Origin: Kuafuiihalomonas sp039024635
Lineage (GTDB): Bacteria; Myxococcota; Kuafuiibacteriia; Kuafuiibacteriales; Kuafuiibacteriaceae
NCBI GenBank assembly: GCA_039024635.1
Contig: JBCCQA010000005.1
Span: forward strand, 124,001-188,000
Reading direction: 5' to 3'
Length of the DNA: 64,000 nucleotides
Position numbers and translations under genes: made by a program. The notes below the pieces were generated by a model. That model had not been told where the DNA came from. It searched no databases and saw only the letters and a list, made by a program, of their open reading frames with translations. The first letter of the stretch is position 1. Each line of letters opens with the position of its first letter. Below are positions 44,879 through 52,427 of this stretch, piece after piece.

Positions 44879-46324
44879 TCACGAGATGGGCTCGTCGGCT
44901 GAGAGTACCCGACGTTCTTCCTGAAAGACGATGCCTTCTTCGGCCAGGGCGGCAAGGAGCGGTCGATACAGCACCGGATGGGTGGGGATGTGGCTGCCCG
45001 TCAGGGGGAGCTCATCCTCGAGGAGAAGTTTGGCCACCAAGGCTGCGGGCAGGCCCACCGTCTTGGCCATGGCCGTCATCCCGCCGGCCGTCCCTTTCTC
45101 GAGCATGGTCGACAGGATCCGCTCTCGACGGCCGTCGAAGTCGGCGACCAGCTCGTGGCAGAGGATGACCATGTCTCGCCCCGTCGGTGGCAGGGCGAGC
45201 TTGGTGCGAAGGAGGTAGGTCAGCGCTTCGGCGCTGGTCTCGCCGGGCGCGCGGCAAGGGGTCTCGTCGAAGAGGCCGAGCCAGCGCATCTGCTGGATGA
45301 TCGTCCCGGTCGGACTGATGTCCAGGTACATCGCCAGACGCTGCTCGAGATGAACGCCGACCGCGTCCCGGGGCAGGAACATGTCGATGAGCTCGGCCCA
45401 GCTGCGTTCGCTCAGGCGAGGAATACGAAGCTGTTCGTTCGGCAGGCCGAGGCGCACGATCTGTCGCCAGACCTCGGACCAGCCGGGATAGCGCAGGGTG
45501 CCTCGGAGCATCGTTTCGACCTCTTCAAGGCCGTAGAGAGCCTGATAGGACAGTGAGTCCCGGTTGGGATAGGCCTCCATGGGTCCGACGCCAGGGACCT
45601 CGAATCTCCAGCTTCGCTTGAACAGCTCGTTGTGGCCCACGATCTTGATGCGGCCGTCGACCAAGTACTGGGCGCCCCCTTCGCCGGCCATGACCACGTT
45701 CCGCGGGTTCCAGGTCACGAAGTAGCGGAGCGGGTTCATGGGCTCCCCGGGGACCGGGACGCCGGACCCGTAGGAGGCGAACTTGAGGATTCGGCCGCCT
45801 TCTTCCCGGACCCGGCTGATCAGATCCATGGCGGACATATGGTCGATGCCCGGATCGAGACCGACCTCGTTGACGAGCAAGCTGCCTTGGCGCCTCGCCT
45901 CGCCATCCATCTCTCGAACCCGCTGGTCCCGGTAGCTGGCTGAGACCATGTGTTTGCCCAGCTCCACGCAGGTCCGGGCGATGCGATGCTGAAAGACAGG
46001 GGAGAGAAAATTCACGACCAGGTCCGCTCGCTCGACCAATCCCCTCAGCATGGATAATTCCGTGGCGTCTACGGAGACCGCCTCGCCTCGCTGCGCATCT
46101 CCGACTCGAGACTGGGCCAGGTCCACGTCTCGATCGGCGGCGGTCACGAAGGCATCCAGGGCTTCGGCCTCCTGGAGCAGCTTCTGGATCAGGAATGGAG
46201 CGCTTTGCCCGGCCCCGAGAATGAGAACATGCCGCACGGCTTCCAGGCTGCCGCGGACCGTCACCGGCGGCAATTCTTGCTTCGGAAGAAGGGTCCTGAG
46301 ATGAGGCCCCGGGGATGATGGCAT
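44879..46324 (-). CDS. Saccharopine dehydrogenase (Glu-forming half)
   Basis: The 481-residue protein begins the SDH fold at about residue 31 with VRHVLILGAGQSAPFL, the NAD-binding loop. The remainder fits the saccharopine dehydrogenase C-terminal domain, including LVNEVGLDPGIDHMSAMD and CHELVADFDG. It would cleave saccharopine to glutamate and aminoadipate semialdehyde. The start is uncertain: ATG 46324 overlaps the divergent flavoprotein start by 10 nt, and GTG 46237 or GTG 46264 are alternatives that avoid the overlap. Convergent with the SABATH gene (7-nt gap). Confidence 0.88.
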   Translation of the reverse strand: MPSSPGPHLRTLLPKQELPPVTVRGSLEAVRHVLILGAGQSAPFLIQKLLQEAEALDAFVTAADRDVDLAQSRVGDAQRGEAVSVDATELSMLRGLVERADLVVNFLSPVFQHRIARTCVELGKHMVSASYRDQRVREMDGEARRQGSLLVNEVGLDPGIDHMSAMDLISRVREEGGRILKFASYGSGVPVPGEPMNPLRYFVTWNPRNVVMAGEGGAQYLVDGRIKIVGHNELFKRSWRFEVPGVGPMEAYPNRDSLSYQALYGLEEVETMLRGTLRYPGWSEVWRQIVRLGLPNEQLRIPRLSERSWAELIDMFLPRDAVGVHLEQRLAMYLDISPTGTIIQQMRWLGLFDETPCRAPGETSAEALTYLLRTKLALPPTGRDMVILCHELVADFDGRRERILSTMLEKGTAGGMTAMAKTVGLPAALVAKLLLEDELPLTGSHIPTHPVLYRPLLAALAEEGIVFQEERRVLSADEPIS

Positions 46325-47853
46325 GGGCCCTGGTCAGCCTCGTCATCCTGACGGTGATTCTCATGCTTCCCGAGATCGTTCGCGCCGCTGTACGTAAGCG
46401 CCTAGGCGGATTCCGCCATCGCTACAACCAGGTCGATCCCCAGCGACCGCTCCGACCGGAGCATCGCCGCTCGGTGGCCGTCATAGGTGCCGGGCTGGCA
46501 GGCGTTTCGGCGGCCCAGGCCCTGGCCGAGCGGGGTTTCGCCGTAACCCTCTTCGAGAAGGAGGCCCAGTTGGGGGGCAAGGTGGGCTCTTGGACCACGA
46601 CCTTGCCCGACGGAAGCGTCGAGCCAGTCAGCCATGGTTTCCACGCCTTCTTTCGCCACTACTACAACCTCAACCGCTTCCTGAATCGACTGGGGATCCG
46701 CCAGCAGTTCAAGCCCATCGGCGACTACATGATCCTCAGACCCAAGGGCGACCACATGCGCTTTGGTCAAATGGATCCGACGCCCGTCCTCAACCTCATC
46801 TCCCTGCGCACGACTGGTTTTTGGCGCATCCGAGACATCATGTTCACGAAGGCTCGTGACCACATGAACGTCTACATGCGCTACGACGAAGAGAAGATCT
46901 TCAAGCGTTTCGACGGAGAGACTTTCGACCACTACGCCGAGCGAACCCACCTACCAGAGCGCCTACGCCTGGCTTTCAACGTATTCGCGCGGGCTTTCTT
47001 CTCCGACGAGTCGAAGCTCAGCACGGCCGAGCTCCTGAAGAGCATCCACTTCTATTATTTCGGGCACGACCACGGCTTGGCCTACGACTACCCGACAGCA
47101 GATTTCCAGCCTGCGATCTGGGACCCCATCGAAAAAGAGCTGTCTCGGCTGGAGGTCGACGTGAAGCTGGAGCATCCCGTGGACACCATGGAAGCCACCG
47201 GAGAAGGCTGGCGCGTCGAAGGCGAGGACTACGACTATTCGGTGATCGCCTGCGACGTCGCGGCGGCCGGTCCTCTGCTGCGCAAGCTTCGGGTGCCCGT
47301 GCCGACCGGCGCCGTCCAGCCTGGTCAACGCTACGCTTCTCTCCGGCTGTGGATCGACCGAGACCTCCACCATCGAACGCCGCCCTTCGTCATTACAGAT
47401 AGAGACGAGGTGCTGGACGCGGTGGCCATCGTCCACCGTATGGAGCGAGAGGCCGAAGACTACGTCCGACGCGAAGGGGGGGGTGTGGTCGAGATGCACT
47501 GCTATGCCGTTCCCGACGACATGGACGACGATGCCCTTCTGGCGAGACTGGAGTCGGAGCTCGTGACTTTCTTCCCCGAGATCGAGGGCTACAAGGTCCG
47601 TCACAGGAGCGGTTACGTGCAGCAGAACTTCACGTCCTTTCACGCCGGTCTGGCGGATCGACGACCCGGCACCTCGGGCGGGCTGCCTCGACTGTTTCTG
47701 GCCGGCGACTGGGTCAAGCTGCCCTTTCCCGCCATGCTCATGGAGGCGGCCTTCACCTCGGGGCTCATGGCGGCCAACGCCATCTTCGGGCAAGAAGGCC
47801 TGCGCGAAGAGCCCATCGATACCGTCCCTCCCAAAGGCCTCTTTCCGTTCTAG
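46315..47853 (+). CDS. FAD-dependent oxidoreductase, CrtU/carotenoid-desaturase-like
   Basis: The 512-residue protein has a short N-terminal hydrophobic segment (about 2-22), an FAD-binding GAGLAGVSAA at about 60, LPDGS followed by HGFHAFFRHYYNL, and near the C-terminus AGDWVKLPFPAMLMEAAFTSG. This pattern is that of isorenieratene synthase/CrtU-type desaturases, although the carotenoid substrate is not proven and no other carotenoid gene is present in the window. The start is ATG 46315 or 46318. It is divergent from SDH. Confidence 0.75.
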   Translation: MMAWALVSLVILTVILMLPEIVRAAVRKRLGGFRHRYNQVDPQRPLRPEHRRSVAVIGAGLAGVSAAQALAERGFAVTLFEKEAQLGGKVGSWTTTLPDGSVEPVSHGFHAFFRHYYNLNRFLNRLGIRQQFKPIGDYMILRPKGDHMRFGQMDPTPVLNLISLRTTGFWRIRDIMFTKARDHMNVYMRYDEEKIFKRFDGETFDHYAERTHLPERLRLAFNVFARAFFSDESKLSTAELLKSIHFYYFGHDHGLAYDYPTADFQPAIWDPIEKELSRLEVDVKLEHPVDTMEATGEGWRVEGEDYDYSVIACDVAAAGPLLRKLRVPVPTGAVQPGQRYASLRLWIDRDLHHRTPPFVITDRDEVLDAVAIVHRMEREAEDYVRREGGGVVEMHCYAVPDDMDDDALLARLESELVTFFPEIEGYKVRHRSGYVQQNFTSFHAGLADRRPGTSGGLPRLFLAGDWVKLPFPAMLMEAAFTSGLMAANAIFGQEGLREEPIDTVPPKGLFPF

Positions 47854-47860
47854 GGTCCGG

Positions 47861-48053
47861 GTTCTTGGGTCCCGGTCGCGGCTTAGCCGCGCCCACCCTG
47901 CTTCGCTCTCTTCACGAGGCTCGGCTTTCGCCGAGCTCGCTTCTTTCGCTGCGTGCCATGAAGACCTCTACGCGGTCTTCCTGGCTTTGCGTTCTTGGGT
48001 CCCGGTCGCGGCTTTGCTGCGCCCACCCTGCTTCGCTCTCTTCGCGAGGCTCG
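47861..48053. repeat. 130-bp tandem repeat with several hairpins
   Basis: Two 63-bp copies (47861-47923 and 47991-48053) are 60/63 identical and 130 bp apart. Between and within them lie perfect hairpins: GCGGCT-T-AGCCGC at 47878-47890, GCTCGGC-TTTC-GCCGAGC at 47919-47936 and GAAGACC-7 nt-GGTCTTC at 47960-47980. They occupy most of the gap between convergent genes and resemble intergenic REP-type repeats. A diverged relative lies at 34011-34094. Confidence 0.7.
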
Positions 48054-48084
48054 TGCTGTCGACGGCCAAGCCGCGTCCAGGACC

Positions 48085-49221
48085 CTAGTTCCGTCGTTTG
48101 ATGGAGGTCTTTCTGGGGCGCTTTCTCGGGCCTCCTCTGCGGGGCTTGCCGCGGCGGGGTTGGTTGCGCGGGCCCACGCTCTTTCGATGGGGAGGCTGAG
48201 CGGGTCGGACGGCCTGCTTGGCCGACAGGTGGGCATAAAGCGTGATCTCGTCTCGGTCGTGAAAGAGCTGTCGGGTCTTGAGGCCCTCCCAGCCTGCGGA
48301 CTCCAGGATCTTCGAGACCTCAGCCAGAGTTCCGACCTTGCGCCGCATGGGAAGTTTGACGTTGGCGATGACTTGGCGCGCCCACGACCGACGGGCCCAC
48401 TTTGCGAGGAGCTTGGCGACCTCCAGCGGACGGTACGCCATGTCGCAAACCACCCAGTCCAGGGTCTCGGGCGGCGCGTAAGCGAAGGCGCTCTGCTGGA
48501 GATGAGCCAGTCGCTGGGGGGGGGCCTTCACCACCAGGCCTTTGGGGTCGACGGCAATGACGGTGCAGCCCCGAGCGAGAAGGACCTGGGTCCAGCCGCC
48601 GGGGGCGGCTCCGAGATCCGCCACCAGGTCGCCTTTCTCCGGCCCGACGCCGGTCCACGCGATGGCTTCCTCCAGCTTCAGGCCCGCCCTCGACACCGCA
48701 TCCTTCCCTCGGCGAAGAGGGCTTCGTCCCCCCGGCCAAGGGCTGAGCGCCTTGGTCTTAGGTGTCACGCCGACCCAGAGCGCGTCCTCCGATAGCACCC
48801 ACACCTGCAGCAGCCGCTTGGCTTCATCGGCCGGCACCGAGGGACCGGGCTCGATTCCGGATAGCCAGGCGCCCTCGGCCAGCTTGGCTTCCCATTCGGC
48901 CGCGAGGGGACGTCGCGGGTCCTCGGGATCCGTGCCGTCGGGCGCGACGACCTGAAGCGCCCAGGGATCTTGGGACTGGGTGGCCAAGCGCGCCAGCGTG
49001 GCTTCGACGATCTCACCGTCTTCAGGGTGAACCTGGGCCGGTTTGAAGATGGCTTGGCGGGCGAAAGTCGGCTCGACGAGCTGGCCGTTTCGGGCCCGAG
49101 GACGATTCGTACAGCGAACGACCCCCTCGCTCACCGTCTCCCCTTCCGGGATTTCGTCGAGAAGGTCGGCGATGCTGTCGGCTCGCGTCATGAAGCCCCA
49201 AACTGTCCGCGCCATCGGCAT
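48085..49221 (-). CDS. rlmM: RlmM-like 23S rRNA 2'-O-ribose methyltransferase
   Basis: The protein (378 aa from ATG 49221) has an N-terminal THUMP-like region and a C-terminal FtsJ-type methyltransferase fold with DLGAAPGGW. The K-D-K-E tetrad is intact: K in AGLKLEEAI, D in VVCDMA, K in ANVKLPM, E in DRDEITLY. E. coli RlmM methylates C2498 of 23S rRNA. The C-terminus has a long Arg/Lys-rich tail that could bind RNA. Start choices are TTG 49251, GTG 49242, ATG 49221 and ATG 49215; 49221 is a compromise. Confidence 0.8.
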   Translation of the reverse strand: MPMARTVWGFMTRADSIADLLDEIPEGETVSEGVVRCTNRPRARNGQLVEPTFARQAIFKPAQVHPEDGEIVEATLARLATQSQDPWALQVVAPDGTDPEDPRRPLAAEWEAKLAEGAWLSGIEPGPSVPADEAKRLLQVWVLSEDALWVGVTPKTKALSPWPGGRSPLRRGKDAVSRAGLKLEEAIAWTGVGPEKGDLVADLGAAPGGWTQVLLARGCTVIAVDPKGLVVKAPPQRLAHLQQSAFAYAPPETLDWVVCDMAYRPLEVAKLLAKWARRSWARQVIANVKLPMRRKVGTLAEVSKILESAGWEGLKTRQLFHDRDEITLYAHLSAKQAVRPAQPPHRKSVGPRNQPRRGKPRRGGPRKRPRKTSIKRRN

Positions 49222-49317
49222 GCGATGGAGCCGGGAAGCCACTGAAGTCAAAGGGCTTTTTCCGGATCGCGGGGTGCGTTGACGGACCTGGGACCCCGTA
49301 GTACCGCCCCGGCACTC

Positions 49318-50889
49318 ATGGCGGATTCTTCCCTCCTCACCGCCGTCGTTTTCGCGCCTGCGCTAGGCGCTCTGCTCCTGACCCTGTTCCCTTCTCGGGA
49401 TCACAACAACGTAAAGGCCACCGCCTTGGGCATCAGCACCGCCGTCTTCCTCCTTTCGACGGGGCTGTGGCTCGGCTTCGACCCGACGCAGACCGACTAC
49501 CAGTTCGCGGTCAACGTCCCTTGGGTCGAGCCATTGGGTATCGGCTACCGAATCGGCATCGACGGCATTTCCTTGGTCCTGATCGTGCTGACGACCTTTC
49601 TCTGTCCCATCACCCTGTTGGGCGCCTGGTCGGCCATCCAGCACCGAGTGAAGGAGTTCGCCATCTGCATGCTCGTCCTGGAGTGTGGCATGCTGGGTGC
49701 CTTCGTCGCCCTGGACCTGTTCCTCTTTTACGTCTTCTGGGAGGCGATGCTCATCCCGATGTATTTCATCATCGGGATCTGGGGCGGAAAACGACGGGTC
49801 TTCGCGGCCGTGAAGTTCTTCGTCTTCACCATGGCTGGCTCCCTCCTGATGCTGATCGCGATCCTCGTCGTCGCGATTCGGCCTGAGGGCTGGGACTTCA
49901 GCCTGATGGGTGCGCTTCAGCAGAGCCAGCCTCTCGCGACCCAGCGGCTTCTCTTTTGGGCCTTCGCCCTCGCCTTTGCCGTCAAGGTGCCGATGTTCCC
50001 AGTCCACACTTGGTTGCCTGATGCGCATGTCGAGGCGCCTACGCCGGGCTCGGTCATCCTGGCCGGCGTCTTGCTCAAGCTCGGCGTGTACGGCTTCATC
50101 CGCTTTGCTTTTCCCATGTTTCCCCGGGCCGCGTTCGAGGCCTTGCCGATCCTGGGAGGGCTTGCCGTGGCCGGCATCATCTACGGCGCCTTGGTGGCCT
50201 GGGTGCAGGCCGACATGAAGAAGCTGGTCGCCTACTCATCGGTCAGCCACTTGGGCTTTTGCATGTTGGGCCTGGCCGCCATGACCACCGAGGGTGTGTC
50301 AGGGGCTCTGTTCGTCTGCATCGCCCACGGCGTTTCCACCGGCGCGCTCTTCATGCTGGTCGGCGTGCTGTACGAGCGCCGACACACCCGGATCATGGCC
50401 GACTACGGCGGCATCGCCCGCCAGGTTCCGGTCTTCGCGCTCTTCTTGGTCATGACGGCAATGGCGAGTGCGGGCCTGCCCCTCTTGTCCGGCTTTCCGG
50501 GTGAGTTCTTGGTCCTCCTCGGCACCTTCACCGCCGACGGGCCGTTGGCCCGAAGCTGGGCCATCTTGGGCGCCACCGGCGTCATCCTCGCCGCCGTCTA
50601 CATCCTGTGGATGGCCCAGAGGATCCTGTTCGGGCCCATGACCAACCCGGCCAACGACAAGCTGGAGGACATGAACCCGAGGGAGATCTTCAGCGTCGCG
50701 TGCCTGATGGGGGCCTCCTTCGTTCTCGGCGTGGCGCCGAACCTGGTCCTCGACAAGCTGCGGCTGCCGGTAGAGGAGTGGGTGCGAACGGTCCACGTCC
50801 GCTCGGGGCAGGGCGCCTACGCCCCCGACGAAGGGGTCTTCTCCAAGGTGCAGCCCAAAGATGGCGCGCCCGGAAAGGCAGCTCACTAA
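49318..50889 (+). CDS. nuoM: NADH-quinone oxidoreductase subunit M
   Basis: Antiporter-like proton-pumping subunit of complex I, 523 aa, with about 13-14 hydrophobic helices. The conserved Glu/Lys/His network is visible: WEAMLIPMY, FAVKVPMFPVHTWLPDAHVEAPT and YSSVSHLGF. ATG 49318 was chosen over the longer frame from 49279, whose first residues are not hydrophobic. It overlaps nuoN by one base (TAATG). Confidence 0.96.
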   Translation: MADSSLLTAVVFAPALGALLLTLFPSRDHNNVKATALGISTAVFLLSTGLWLGFDPTQTDYQFAVNVPWVEPLGIGYRIGIDGISLVLIVLTTFLCPITLLGAWSAIQHRVKEFAICMLVLECGMLGAFVALDLFLFYVFWEAMLIPMYFIIGIWGGKRRVFAAVKFFVFTMAGSLLMLIAILVVAIRPEGWDFSLMGALQQSQPLATQRLLFWAFALAFAVKVPMFPVHTWLPDAHVEAPTPGSVILAGVLLKLGVYGFIRFAFPMFPRAAFEALPILGGLAVAGIIYGALVAWVQADMKKLVAYSSVSHLGFCMLGLAAMTTEGVSGALFVCIAHGVSTGALFMLVGVLYERRHTRIMADYGGIARQVPVFALFLVMTAMASAGLPLLSGFPGEFLVLLGTFTADGPLARSWAILGATGVILAAVYILWMAQRILFGPMTNPANDKLEDMNPREIFSVACLMGASFVLGVAPNLVLDKLRLPVEEWVRTVHVRSGQGAYAPDEGVFSKVQPKDGAPGKAAH

Positions 50890-52373
50890 TGGACATCCTG
50901 TCCGCCCTGCTTCCCTTCTTCGTCCTCCTCGTCGTCGGCGCGCTGCTCCTCATGTACGAGGTCTTCGCCGAGGAGCCGGACCGGGGTTGGATCGCCAACC
51001 TCGGCTCGGTCGGCTTCCTGCTCGCCGGCTTCCTCCTCGTTGGCCAGCTCGGGGACCCCAGCGTCGGGCTCTTCGAGCGGGGCCCCGTCACGGCCATCAT
51101 GGTCGATGACTTCGGCCGAGCCGCCTCTTTGGTGTGCGTGCTCGCCGGCCTCCTGGCCACTTTGTTCACGCCAGTCTATTCGCGGAAGGCCGGCCACGAC
51201 CACGGCGAGTACTACGCCCTGATCGTCTTTGCCGTCATGGGCATGATGGTGATGGTCATGTCCGGCGACCTCATCACCTTCTTCGTCGGGCTCGAGACCA
51301 TGTCGGTCGGCGTGTACTGCCTGACTTGCTTGCGCTCCGAAGACCGACGCTCGTCGGAAGCGGCCCTGAAGTACTTCCTGATGGGCGCTTTCGCCACGGG
51401 CTTCCTCTTGTTCGGCATCGCTTTCATCTACGGCGCCACGGCTTCCGTCGGCTACGGTGAGATAGCCCGCAGCATGCGAGACCCGTCCGGCGACGGGCAT
51501 CTGCCCATCCTCCTTCTCGGCATCCTGCTCGTCCTCATCGGGTTCGGATTCAAGGTGGCGGCGGTGCCTTTTCACATGTGGGCACCCGACACCTACGAAG
51601 GCGCGCCGACGCCGGTGGCGGGCTTCATGGCGGCCGGCGTCAAAGCGGCCGCGTTCGTGTCCCTGATGCGTCTCGTCGTGGGGGCCCTCCCAGGCTTGGA
51701 AGCGCCGGATCAGATGTTGTGGATCCCCTTCCTGTCCGGCCTCGCGGTGCTGACCATCCTTTTTGGAAATCTCCTTGCCTTGGCCCAGCCCAGCATCAAG
51801 CGGATGCTGGCCTACTCCTCGGTCAGCCACGCGGGCTACCTCCTCATTGCCGTGGTGGCGGCAGCCAAAGGCGAAGCCAGCGCCCCCGGCGCCCTGCTAT
51901 ACTATCTCTCGGGCTACACCTTTATGACCCTCGGAGCCTTCGGCGTCCTTGGGATCCTGGAGCGCATCGACGGCGGGCCCTCGAGTGAGCGCTACGAGGC
52001 TTTCGCTGGGGTTGGTCATCGGCATCCGGCCCTTGCGCTGGCCATGGCGCTCTTCATGGTCGCGATGGGTGGCCTTCCGCCGACGGCCGGCTTCTTCGGC
52101 AAACTCTACGTGTTCTCGTCGGCCGTTCGGGCCGGCGAGACCTGGCTCGCGCTGGTCGGCGTCTTCGGGTCCTTGATCAGCATCGTCTACTACCTTCGGG
52201 TCTTGGTGGCCTTCTACATGCGGGAGGACTCGCCGGCCTATTCACGGGCCTTGAGCTTCAAACCGTCTCCCCATGCGGGTATCGGCCTTGCCTTGGCCGC
52301 GCTGGGCGTCGTTGCCCTAGGCGTCTGGCCGGGCGCCTGGCTCGACGTCACCCGGGCCGCCCTCGGCGGCTGA
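50889..52373 (+). CDS. nuoN: NADH-quinone oxidoreductase subunit N
   Basis: Second antiporter-like membrane subunit, 494 aa, with GFKVAAVPFHMWAPDTYEGAPTPVAGFMAAGVKAA and YSSVSHAGY. ATG 50889 shares its A with the nuoM stop. No further nuo genes follow: the next gene is a phytochrome. Confidence 0.96.
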   Translation: MDILSALLPFFVLLVVGALLLMYEVFAEEPDRGWIANLGSVGFLLAGFLLVGQLGDPSVGLFERGPVTAIMVDDFGRAASLVCVLAGLLATLFTPVYSRKAGHDHGEYYALIVFAVMGMMVMVMSGDLITFFVGLETMSVGVYCLTCLRSEDRRSSEAALKYFLMGAFATGFLLFGIAFIYGATASVGYGEIARSMRDPSGDGHLPILLLGILLVLIGFGFKVAAVPFHMWAPDTYEGAPTPVAGFMAAGVKAAAFVSLMRLVVGALPGLEAPDQMLWIPFLSGLAVLTILFGNLLALAQPSIKRMLAYSSVSHAGYLLIAVVAAAKGEASAPGALLYYLSGYTFMTLGAFGVLGILERIDGGPSSERYEAFAGVGHRHPALALAMALFMVAMGGLPPTAGFFGKLYVFSSAVRAGETWLALVGVFGSLISIVYYLRVLVAFYMREDSPAYSRALSFKPSPHAGIGLALAALGVVALGVWPGAWLDVTRAALGG

Positions 52374-52427
52374 GCTCCAGACGCCCATCCACTTGTCCCG
52401 TGCTCGGGCCTGGCCGACACTGAAGCC

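Noticed and set aside
47861..48053. CRISPR-like repeats
   Set aside because: Only two copies with 130-bp spacing and internal hairpins; no spacer pattern or cas genes.
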